A stretch of DNA of 27,526 bases from Poronia punctata (lineage: Eukaryota > Ascomycota > Sordariomycetes > Xylariales > Xylariaceae), in the NCBI GenBank assembly GCA_022579005.1, contig MU401816.1:1-27526 (forward strand). The letters are read 5' to 3'. Below are positions 10,518-19,858 of the stretch, in pieces. Under the pieces are notes generated by a model. It ran no database searches. It was not told where the DNA came from and saw nothing but the letters and a program-made list of their open reading frames with translations. The first letter of the stretch is position 1. Every line of letters starts with the position of its first letter. The position numbers and the translations under genes were made by a program.

Positions 10518-11810
10518 GAATGAGAAGTCCTGCGCTTTAGCAGAGGTACATTTTCTGTTCACCGCCCTGATGTCCCTCCTTGGCGTGCGTGCAACACTGG
10601 CCCGGGACGTAGGCGCAGCAACGAAACTCTGTGTTTCCGAGTCCCCGCCAGTCCCGCAAGACAACGGGCAACCTGGATGCCCGCCACCTATCGATGAAAG
10701 CGTCGGGCTTAAGCCACTTGACTGGCCCCCTTGGACGCACCGACTCAATGTCCGGAGGCATTGAGGGATCCAAACTCGAAGTATTGTGTCTATGGTAACC
10801 TGCAGCACGGACGGACGGCTGCGTTAAGTGCCGGGATGCTGGACGAAGAACTCCCTAGTACGCGCGCCGAGGACGCGCAGCCACCCTATCAAGTCGTCGA
10901 CATCCCGCTCAAGGGAAAAGGCGCCATTGCTACGGGAAACATCTTCAGCGCCGAAGTCGTCATGTCGGACTGGGCGGCCTTTCTTTTGGATATCTCGTTC
11001 CCAGGTTTGTGCAACAGTATGATGGCCAGAAGCAACCGCTCTCGAGCCCAGAGACGGTGCTCCAACTCGGCAGATCTAGCAGACACGCGTCTGATATCTT
11101 GGAGGACGTGGTTGGCACCAACTCTTTCGCCTGCGCCTAGGGTGGTGATCCATACTTGACACCACATCCCAAAAAAGCTGCTGTGAGTAAATCCAGTTCG
11201 ATCCCCTGGTAGCCTTCGCGTGCTCATTTCTCCCAGCGGATCAGCCACGCCCATAGATACAAATTGAGTGCGTCGAACTATATTGCCGGATACGGCCAGG
11301 ATCTGACTAGGAAGTTTTGTAGCGCATTCGTTCGGCTCACCTCGTCCAGCTTCAACGTGAGAGTCGTGGTCCTTAGGGATATCAGTCCAGGGGAGGAGAT
11401 CAGCATCAGCTGTAAGTAGTCTTCGAATGCCGATGGGCTCATTTTGGCGGGCGCACAGGCCGTTACGCGAAGACAGTCCGATGAATTATCCTAGGGAGAT
11501 AAGAGACAACGTACCCTAGGGCGGTATAGTTTCGAATGCACATGCAGCCTCTGCACGGCATCAATAACCGATATCGCAGCGTCCGACTACAGACGGGAGA
11601 AGATAGCTGCCTTGCAAAACGAAACCCTCAAGGCGATCACGGGTCATTAAGGAACTCTTGCGGTAAGTCTGGTACGTGACATAGCTAGTGGAAGCATCAC
11701 ATTACAAGATCCTCGCTTGGCTCTACTAGAAGGGCGAATGACGTGGCCGCGGCTACGAAGTACGCCCGGCTATACTTGGATACGCTTGAGCGACTAGGGC
11801 AAATAGGTAG
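10518..11810 (+). pseudogene. SET-domain protein pseudogene
   Basis: Family-like segments appear in order across three frames. An N-terminal hydrophobic stretch precedes ATLARD (10,570 on); then PPWTHR, CPEALRDPNSKYCVYGN, YQVVDIPLKGKGAIATGNI and DWAAFLLDISFPG (frame of 10,731); then LGRSSRHASDILEDVVGTN, RISHAH, VVVLRDISPGEEISIS and FECTCSLC (frame of 11,009); and finally ATKYARLYLDTLERLGQI (frame of 11,743). These match the fungal SmyD/SET5-like proteins: SET start, RINHAC-like core, PGEEI/ISY end, post-SET cysteines, helical tail. Lesions are frame changes near 10,743, 11,004-11,009 and 11,735-11,743 and stops at 11,138 and 11,648. Core residues are altered too: RISHAH for RINHAC, Cys for the final Tyr. 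A spliceable intron remains (11,183-11,236; GTGAGT...CCCAG, 54 nt) and a GTAAGT donor stands at 11,412. Such proteins methylate lysine in active form; this copy cannot encode a working enzyme. Confidence 0.8.
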
Positions 11811-12135
11811 AGGATCTGGCATCATTGGTGGAAGACTTTGTGACATAACATACCTAACCCTATCGGTTGCGCGAGCGAGCTACGACGAGCGAGGGGCTGG
11901 CCAACTATTACTTACCTACTCGGAGAGAACCGATTCCGTTCTTACCTATCTACTCGTAGATGCAGAAGATGACGCGACCCCACAGCGACACTCGTCTCCG
12001 GAAGCGCAACCGGGAGCATTTCATCTCTTTCCACTTGACCGACCTATTACCTATCTAAATGGGCATTCTGTAGAATCGGTTAGGGCTTTGTCGGTCACGC
12101 CAGCATCTCCTCGGGCACTTCATGGCAGATATTGA
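11811..12135 (+). other. Open stretch after the SET relic, function unknown
   Basis: The frame holding the last SET-family segment stays open for about 108 further codons to a stop at 12,133-12,135 (through LLTYSERTDSVLTYLLVDAE to the end ALHGRY). I do not recognise this part. It may be a read-through of the dead gene's 3' flank, or a divergent tail. It has no start of its own. Confidence 0.3.
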
Positions 12136-12772
12136 TCAGTTTAGGTTCAGGTTTAGCGGCGGTGGATGGACTTCGCGGTTCGTGGATGCAACCGAAGGCT
12201 TCACTGTAGGCTATACTCGTAGCAGCCTGTCTCAGACCTTTTGCCGGTTCCCAAGGGATAGATTATATGAACGATGCCATTAGGGCAATTGTTGCAGCCC
12301 ATCCCAGTATGACGCCCCGAATAAAGCTGAATATAATACCTACATGAACCATGTACAAATAACAAAGTAATTATACCGCCATATTCTATGTCAACTTCTT
12401 GTCAATTGTGAGAGACCCATTTGTTTTGGAAGCTACTCGTAGGTACTGTACTGTACCGTACTTGTGCTGTGGATACCTAACCTTAGGTACCAACCCTTGT
12501 CCGTTGGCTCTGCATCGGGATAGCTAACCTAGAGGGTAAGTAAGTGCCTGTTTTACCTACTTTTGTCCAGCATCATTTTCATTTATTATAAAGACGAGTA
12601 ATTATACATACACACGTATCTACATATTGTTGTATGTGCCATGTTTAGTTGAGAATCACAAGGGAACTAACTCTATTCATCCCTGTCTCCTCTGAATCGT
12701 CCATTTGGTGGTATTCTGTAACCACGCTGTCTAGGCTGTCCGGTAACGTGGGACTTGCTGGAGCTGGTGAGA
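12136..12772. other. Upstream region of the SulP gene, no gene seen
   Basis: This 640-bp interval should contain the promoter and 5' UTR of the transporter that starts at 12,773. It holds TACCTAACC/TTAGGTACC words around 12,474-12,491 and an AT-rich patch near 12,580-12,640. No clear TATA box or coding content was found. Confidence 0.5.
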
Positions 12773-15327
12773 ATGGCGCCGTCGCGGCCAAACGCACCGA
12801 GATTGCCTCAACCACACGATCACGCTCCCTCGACGCCGAGTGGCCTCCGCCAGAGCCGTACCGTTTCTCTATCGTCTACGTCTTCGTCCACATCCTCATT
12901 ATCTTCATCGTCGGTCGCTACTTCTCATAGGATGGACCAACACGAGCATCCAACAACGTCCACTTCAAGCAGTCCTGGCAATGAGAATACGTCGCTTCTC
13001 TATCATGAACACGCTCATGGAGGTCCATGTAGCCATGGCACCTTTTCGCCGCGCGCCACGAGCCCTCTGCGGGATCTGCGTACAATATCTGAAGAAGAGC
13101 CTTTGCTCGGTTCAGGGGGTTCTAGTTCTCCGGGTGAGCACAGTACCTGGACGCGGGTGTTCTCCAATAAGATTTCCAACAAGATCAAGAGCAAGAAGAT
13201 GGCGACCTCGAGTGCATTAGCGGAGCGCCACGGCGTTCAGGATTCATGGTGGATGTATATCTCCTACTATGTCCCTTGTCTAACATGGATTAGCCAGTAT
13301 CGGTGGTCCTGGCTAAAGGGTGACTTCACTGCTGCCATCACCTTGGCCTCTATGTATCTACCCATGGCCCTATCATACGCTGACAACTTAGCACATGTAC
13401 CACCCATCAGCGGTCTTTACGCTTTCGTCTTTACCCCTTTTATATATGCCCTCTTGGGCAGTTGCCCTCAGATGGTCGTCGGGCCAGAGGCTGCTGGTTC
13501 TTTGTTAGTAGGCTCCATCGTCAAGCAGAGTATCGATCTAGGGCGTGGCCAGGATGATAATGCCGTTTTGCATGCTCAAGTTGCTGGTGTGGCTGTCGGC
13601 ATAGCCGGCGCTTCTGTCTTCATAATGGGCCTTGGTCGGTTTGGATTTGTCGACAACGTCTTGAGTCGCCCGTTCCTGCGCGGCTTCATCTCTTCCATAG
13701 GCATTGTCATCTTAATCGACCAGTTGATACCTGTTTTAGGCTTGAACAAGGCGGCACATGCTGTGCCCGGTGTGACGCATGGAAGCACCGTGCAAAAGCT
13801 TCAGTTCATATTGACTCATCTCGGAGATCGGCATCAGCTCTCAGCCTTGATTGGTGTCGTTGCTTTTGCCGTTATCATGGTGCTTCGGTAAGAGTCTTGC
13901 TGTGCTACGCATTCGTAATACCGATGCTAATCAGTCCGTTAGCGAGATCAAACGCCGGATGCAACCTCGTTATCCGGGCGTCGCATACTTCCCAGATCGC
14001 CTCCTCGTTGTCGTGCTCTCCGCCACCCTTGCCGCCCTTCTGAGGTGGGAAGACAGTGGCGTCGAGGTTCTCGGCAAAGTTGAAGCCCCCTCCGGCCATC
14101 TGTTCACTTTTCACAACCCGTTCCAGCTATCACACGTGACTCACATTCGGGATGCCATGGGAACGGCCTTTTTGATAGGTATGCTTGGCTTCTTCGAATC
14201 CTCGGTCGCCGCCAAGAGCTTGGGCGACGCCGAGGTCATCGAAGGTATGCAGTTGAGTCCTAACCGCGAGCTGATTGCTTTGGGGGCGGCTAACCTGGTC
14301 GGCGCTTGTTTCATGGCCCTGCCCGCGTTTGGTGGCTATGGGCGGAGCAAAGTGAACAAGTCGACAGGAGGGAAAACCCCGATGAGTTCCGTGTTTTTAA
14401 GCATCCTCACGGTCATTTGCATGCTATTTCTGTTGCCGTGGTTTTATTATCTTCCAGTGAGTTCATATGCGTTATTTGCAACCCTTACCCCCACCCCCCG
14501 GCGACCCCGGCGTCCCCGGCGTCCCCTCGCCTCGGTCGCTCAGCTCATGCACCTGTGCTCCTGCGGTGATGCTAACCGGTCGCCAGAAAACCGTACTCTC
14601 TGCACTAATTATGGCAGTTGCTTTCTCTCTCGTAGAGGAGATCCCGGCAGATTTGGTGTTTTTTGTCCGGATTAAAGGCTGGACCGAGTTGTCTCTGATG
14701 GCCATGATCGTCCTCGTGACTGTATTCTTTTCGCTTAACCTGGGCATCGCCATCGGCATCGGCCTTTCGCTTCTGCAAGTCGTGCGTCATGCTACCCGGC
14801 CCCGGATCCAGATTCTCGGCCGTGTCCCCAACAGTGATCGTTTCGCCAATGCCGAGGAGCATCCTGAGCAGGTCGAGTTCATCGAGGGGTGCTTGATTGT
14901 AAAGATACCAGAGCCGCTGACATTTGCCAACACGGGCGATTTGAAAAACAGACTGCGTCGGCTGGAGCGCTACGGAACTGAAATGGCCCACCCGGCATTA
15001 CCACGTCTGCGCTCGCATGACAGCAACAAGAATATCATTTTTGACATTCATGGGGTTACCTCGATGGATGGATCCGGCACGCAAGTGCTGGAAGAAATCG
15101 TGCGTAAGTACCGTGCGCGTGGTGTCCGGGTATTTTTCAGCCGTGCCCCGAGCCGCGACAACAGTGTGTGGAAGCTTCTTGAAAGGAGCGGCATCGTTGC
15201 CCTTGTTGGTGGCGAGCATCTATTTGTTGACGATATCAAAGATGCTTTACGCATGGCGGAGACTACACACGCACACAATCCAACAGAACAGGAGAGTAGC
15301 CACACCTACGCATCTTCATCTGCCTAA
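12773..15327 (+). CDS. SulP/SLC26 anion transporter with STAS domain
   Basis: Three exons (12773-13887, 13943-14456, 14587-15327) give 789 aa. Intron 1 (13888-13942) has a GTAAGA donor, TGCTAAT branch and TTAG acceptor. Intron 2 (14457-14586, 130 nt) has GTGAGT, GATGCTAACC and CGCCAG. Both joins restore family sequence (VLR|EIKRR, YYLP|KTVLS). The first 140 residues are Ser- and His-rich and cytosolic-looking. The SulP membrane core starts near residue 165 (YYVPCLTW), with YLPMALSYADNLAHVPPISG, GPEAAGSLLVG, LSRPFLRGFISSIG, GMLGFFESS and LPAFGGYGRSK. The STAS domain spans about 638-775 (EGCLIVKIPEPLTFANT, IIFDIHGVTSMDGSGTQVLEE). The architecture closely resembles yeast YPR003C, a sulfate-transporter-family member of poorly defined substrate, so specificity for sulfate is likely but unproven. 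The ATG has good context (GAGAATGGC); no in-frame alternative ATG lies just upstream. It appears intact although a dead gene lies on each side. Confidence 0.93.
14488..14526. repeat. C-rich 9-bp repeat tract in SulP intron 2
   Basis: Runs of five and six C lead into three tandem CCCCGGCGA/T units and a last CCCC, all within the 130-nt intron. The opposite strand therefore carries five runs of four or more G, enough for a G-quadruplex. Probably a young minisatellite that explains the unusual intron length. Confidence 0.75.
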
Positions 15328-16990
15328 CCTAGAGCGGCGCCCAACGTCGGTGTTAACCGGTAGCGATCTATACCAGCGACTACGTGTATTTATTTTCAGT
15401 AGCAAGGCGTTGACGTTAGCTCCTTCTATTTGATACTACGCAGATTCAACAAGAGGTTTTGGGCCAGGCGGCGACAAAGAGTTTCCAAATCTACGCAGCC
15501 AACATTTGCCGAGTTGGGATTCGTAACAAACATGATAGATACCCAGTATTCGACTTCATATAAAGGTGGTTGGCTAGGATTGGCTGGCCACTGGTCTAAA
15601 AGGCATGACCAAGCAGACAGTCCTCGAACCCCGGACGGGGGCCGGGGGCCGGGGGCCGAGCCGCACCCGCCGTACCAAATTACTAGACCCATTTGACGTC
15701 GAATTCCACAGCACTAATCGTATGCGGTCAGTTAACCGTCCCTCCACTTCCCGTGTACTGTGTATATTGGTACAAAAGCGTCTTCTGCTTTGCCCTGCGT
15801 GTTCTAGAGAAAGCATATCTAGCCACTTGAAGCCCGATGGGCTTATGGTGTCCGTGGAGAGTTTCATATTATGTGCTGCTTGTCCTACGCCTCGGACACG
15901 GCCGGGCCTAAGTACAATAGGTAGTCTTATAGGACTTATCTCCCTATCTGTGTATCCCTTTACCGATTGCGGGGAGTACGAGAGGGTGGTGTAGCAGTAT
16001 GAGGGAGCAGAGCTAAAATATCCCATGTATGGGAAGCGCGGAACGATGTTACCAGTCTCTGGTATTTTTCTTATTAAAGAGACAGAGATTGATGTTTCTT
16101 GGATACCTGGCGGGGGGGTGAAACGGAAGGTGAATAGAACCACTTGCTAGCCAACCTACTATAACTACTATTCTAGTTACCTGGGTATCCCTTGTTTCTC
16201 GCCTCGAAAGAAGGTTGGAAAAATCGGAACTGTGTTACAAGTAACTTTAAGCTATATAATATATGTGTATCCTGCTATTTGGCTTCAAATTGTGACTCAG
16301 GTAAAGGTGACTATGAAGGAACGCCCGGGCCCTAGGTTCGTCTAGAAATTAGCTCCCAACTGGAATAAGTACCTAGGTAGATAGACAGACGATAGGTGTA
16401 CTAGATAAGTAGGCCAACTTCTAAGGCTGTATTTCAAAACTTATCAAAGCAAATTCTGGGAACTGCCGGCAAAGGCGACGGCCACCATTGTTCGAGGCCG
16501 TATAGACGAAGCCACCCCACAACATCAACGAAAACAGTCTCTGTGCCCAAGGACACTAGACTCACCCGCCCTCTTGACCATGACTAGGAGAATGACTCCG
16601 CCGCCACAACACAGCCCGGACAACCGGGACGGCTCAAATACATGGGTAAGTACCTATACTTTCTGTCCAAGTTATCGTGTCTCGGCGGGTACCTAGCTTT
16701 TAGCTGGCCATGGCCTTACAGCCTCTTCAGCGCGTTTCTGGCTATATTATCAGGGCTGTACCTTGAACCTCTGCCAGTAACCCCCGAAGAGTCTTACCAG
16801 TGTAGTCCTGTATACGGCTCGTTTCCTCTCATTCCGGCGGGATATAGCACGTCGACGACTGCGTCGAATGATTTAAAGTGGCCGCTACCTCGTCGAAAGC
16901 AAGGGAAGGGTGGAGAAACGCAATCTCTCAACTACTACCTATATCCGTAGAGATCAAGCATCCTCGCTTGGCATGATACCTAGGTGCCAG
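15328..16990. other. Intergenic region with G-rich tract, no gene seen
   Basis: About 1.7 kb without a supported gene. Open frames exist on both strands (for example minus-strand 16,143-15,574) but lack an ATG start or known motifs. A (GGGGGCC)3 tract lies at 15,637-15,657. ATG at 16,582 followed by a short Pro-rich frame and a GTAAGT at 16,645 might be a first exon of the downstream calcium-pump relic, which is a weak guess. Confidence 0.45.
15637..15657. repeat. (GGGGGCC)3 tract
   Basis: Three perfect tandem copies of the 7-bp unit GGGGGCC. Three G5 runs are one short of a canonical intramolecular quadruplex, although such tracts often adopt alternative structures. It lies outside any gene I can support. 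Confidence 0.8.
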
Positions 16991-18720
16991 CGAGCTAGAG
17001 CCGCCTGCTCTACCATCTGATACACGAGATCGCCCGAGGATCGAGGACCCCGGTTCCTTGTTGAGTCCCAATACCCGTATCAGATACGACAGTCTCGAGA
17101 GCCGCGTCATCTCGCCGACCGGCTCATTCATCTACTCGTAGGAAACCTCAAACCCCTTCCTAACACCTCCCACATCGGCCAACCCTTTCCTGACACGAGC
17201 ACATTCGGACTGTGGTTTTAGTGTTATAACGATTGTTCCCGAAACTGCTCTTCTGGAGGTAACCCGTTCGGCTTCAGTCCTAGCCACTTGAACAAGCCTG
17301 TCAATCCGAAATCTCTAGCAGCCTTCCGTGCCCTAGGCGGGCTGACGGCTCTCCAAGCCGGACTGCAGACTAATATCAGGGCGGGTCTAAGCCTGGATGA
17401 AACCACAGTCCCGGTGAGGATAACTTTTGACCAAGGGATCAACAGAATCACCGATCACCGATCACCCTGTGGATCCGTCAGGTCCGAGTTCACTGCCGGG
17501 TTCCGCGGCTTTTGCCGACCGGGCCAGAGTGTTCGGGAAAACCGTAGGTATTGGCGCTGAAAAGGGCCACCTCGCTCTAGGCCTTAGTATGGAGTGCCTG
17601 CTAAGACAAAATCATCATATTTCTCGCTATTGCCGCGACCATTTCTCTCGCGCTCGGTCTCTACGAGACATCCGGGGTGGAACACCTATCAGGAAACCCC
17701 CCGGCTGCTAAGTGGATTGAGGGCGTTGCGATCATCGTTGCCATCCTAACTGTCACTCGGTCGGGCAAGTCACTCACAATCAATGTGCACAACATATTTG
17801 TAGGAGGTATCCTGCCTCCCGAGCCCGGCAACCTCATGTTTGTCGACGGTATACTGATCGGCGGTCATGGCTCGAAATTTGACAAGCCTTCTGCTACAGG
17901 AGAGCCTGACGCCATTGGGAAATCGCCTGCAGAAGAGGTCTGAAATCTACTGGAATTGGGCATGGCTATAGCAAGGGTCTGGATCCCTTCATTTTATACT
18001 GGAGCCAAGGTGCTCGAAGGGGTCGGTACGTTCCTATCTACGTCTGTTGGCGTACATTCGAGTCTGGGCAAGATTATGATGTCCGTTCAGGCCGAAGTGG
18101 AGGCTAACTCTCTGCAGAAGAAGCTGGGGCGGTTCGCCGTCGCAGTCGCTAAGTTGGGCGCCTCTGGAGCTGTTCTCTTGTTGCTCTTTGTACTCCAATT
18201 CCGTTTTCTCGCCCGTCTTCCCGCAGACACCCGCTCTGAACCACACAAGGCCTCTGGCTTCCTGAATATGCTTATCGTCGCCGTCACCATCGTGGTGGTG
18301 GTTGTGCCTGAAGGCCTACCTCTAGCTGTGATTCTAGCCCTGGCCTATGCTACCCAGCGCCTCCCGAGAGAAAATAACACCGTGCATGTTTTACGCGCCT
18401 ATGAAACAATGGGCAACGCCACGGCCATCTGTTCTGAGAAGACCGGCACTTTTAGCCACCAACAAGATGAAAGTAGTGGAAGGCACATTCGGCCGATCGG
18501 GCTTTGCCAAAGCCAACAGCATGACGGCCAGCTGCCCCACGGCGTCGCAGTGGGCCGCCGAGTTGACACAGGAGACAAAGACAGCTCTGATACGATCTGT
18601 CGCAATTGATTCAACCACGTTCGAGACCGAGGACAGAGGCAAGTCCGGTTTTATCGGCTCCAAGACAGAGACTGCACTGCCATGGCTAGTCGCGCTCGTC
18701 TGGACCCTGGACCCTGGACC
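16991..18720 (+). pseudogene. PMCA/Pmc1-type calcium ATPase pseudogene, truncated
   Basis: Fragments of a fungal PMCA-type Ca2+-transporting P-type ATPase follow in order. They are a Ser/Pro-rich N-terminus with SNPFLTP and ANPFLTR (stop 17,139), then NPFGFSPSHLNKPVNPKSLA (17,261), FADRARVFGK, KIIIFLAIAATISLALG, KWIEGVAIIVAILTV, SATGEP, GAKVLEGVGTFLSTSVGV, VPEGLPLAV (PEGL at 18,307), ETMGNATAICSEKTGTF, TNKMKVVEGTFG and IGSKTETAL. Lesions are frame changes near 17,255, 17,440-17,465, 17,540-17,560, 17,960-18,000 and 18,452; stops at 17,578, 17,602 and 17,941; loss of about 30 codons after AILTV (about 17,755); and no homology beyond about 18,690. The rest of the P domain, the N domain and transmembrane segments 5-10 are missing. 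The phosphorylated Asp is Glu (18,436-18,438), and CDESSATGES is degraded to FDKPSATGEP. Functional relatives load calcium into the vacuole or out of the cell. Identity is secure; non-function is certain. Confidence 0.88.
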
Positions 18721-19858
18721 TGTTGTAAATAAGCCGATCCATTTGTCGTACAATACCGGTTAGGTCACTTAGGTACCTACTACTGCATCCACAATGGGAT
18801 GTGTACCTACGAGTATTTCCTCTAGAATGTAGGTATCACGAAGCTCCCGGCAACTCAACTACAGTTCCCGTTTTGACCTCAGTGGTCCAGGTATCATAGA
18901 CTTCTCGAACCATCATGAAGGAGCAGAATACGATTCACGTCTGCCATGTCACGGGATTACTATTGCGTACCGGTCTGGCCGAGGCAGTGAGGTTATACCT
19001 CTCACATCACACATAACCTTTAGAAGAGAGGTATAAGGGAATCACGTTACTCCCGGCATTCGGACGTTGACAAACGACCGAGTATGAACCGATGTTCCGC
19101 AAAGAGCGTGGAGGAAAGTTCGAGGTCGCTGCAACATCCCCACATATACCTACCGATCGGGCAATGGCTGTTAGGTATGTAACGTAAGTACTCGTACATA
19201 GCCTAGCCTCCAACTCAAACGAAGATTTGTAGATAGATGACAGAAGGAGAAAGAGCATGACCCTAATTCCTAACTCTTCTTATCATGCTTTATTTTTTTC
19301 CCATTGGCTTTTATTTGCATTTAAGCAGACATTAAAGTTGTGAAGCTGTACAAGTATGTACGACATGTCAATTACAACCTGTAAGCTCCGTGAAATGGAG
19401 GTGGGGCGTAGCCTACCCGTCCCTTTTCGTCCTTTCCGGGAGCATGGCCCGCAGGGGGGACGTGGGGACGTTGCTTATTTGCCAATTGGATAATTTTTAG
19501 GGCACCGTCGTACCGTCCCGGCCTGGGCGCCCTCGGCCGACAGTAAGTCTGGTCACGGTTAGGTACTTCGGTCTCGGAAAGGTGGTTGTTCAAGCCGGGC
19601 GAGTACAGGTATCTAGTAGGTAGTTTACCTTGTAAATGATATGATATATCTATACAAGTATATATGAGTGTGTGTATGATGTTGCAGCAACTTCCCCTGG
19701 CTGTAACACTTTCCCTACGAAGTATATTTACAAGCAGCAAACATTTTAGTAAGAGTCATCTGTAAACTTGCAAAGGCAAACCACATCTTCGGGACCTCCC
19801 ATCTCGTCTCAGGAGGATTGCCATATTCCTTTCGAGTTCTGCTACACCTTCTACCAAC
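18721..19858. other. Intergenic region upstream of the P450, no gene seen
   Basis: About 1.1 kb after the ATPase relic. Composition is ordinary, with TACCTAC words near 18,770-18,800. A 122-codon minus-strand open frame (19,740-19,372) ends in a Pro/Gly/His-rich stretch that I cannot assign. The last 100 bp should contain the P450 5' UTR; no TATA box is obvious. Confidence 0.45.
19372..19740 (-). CDS. Doubtful small hypothetical ORF
   Basis: An open frame of 122 codons. The first half is low-complexity and AT-rich. The second half (from about VPNRDQTYCRPR to the end FHGAYRL) uses GC-rich third positions and is Pro/Gly/His-rich. No motif, signal peptide or convincing promoter was recognised, and no homologue comes to mind. 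It could be a small species-restricted protein or noise; noise is more likely. Confidence 0.15.
   Translation of the reverse strand: MLLVNILRRESVTARGSCCNIIHTLIYTCIDISYHLQGKLPTRYLYSPGLNNHLSETEVPNRDQTYCRPRAPRPGRYDGALKIIQLANKQRPHVPPAGHAPGKDEKGRVGYAPPPFHGAYRL

Noticed and set aside
11194..11210. AGTTCGATCCCCTGG looks like a tRNA B box.
   Set aside because: No A box or acceptor pairing upstream, and it lies inside the recognisable SET-gene intron.
15574..16143. Minus-strand open frame of 189 codons, the longest in its interval.
   Set aside because: It opens with GTG, has no known motif, crosses the (GGGGGCC)3 tract and shows no signal or domain; treated as chance.
16642..16950. 102-codon frame with hydrophobic start.
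   Set aside because: Its ATG is absorbed in ATGGGTAAGT, a likely splice donor, and no motif follows; no gene called.
16999..17016. On the minus strand ATGGTAGAGCAGGCGGCT resembles the D-arm/A box of a tRNA gene.
   Set aside because: No matching B box (GGTTCGANTCC) or acceptor stem follows at the right distance; the same bases read sensibly as part of the calcium-pump N-terminus on the plus strand.
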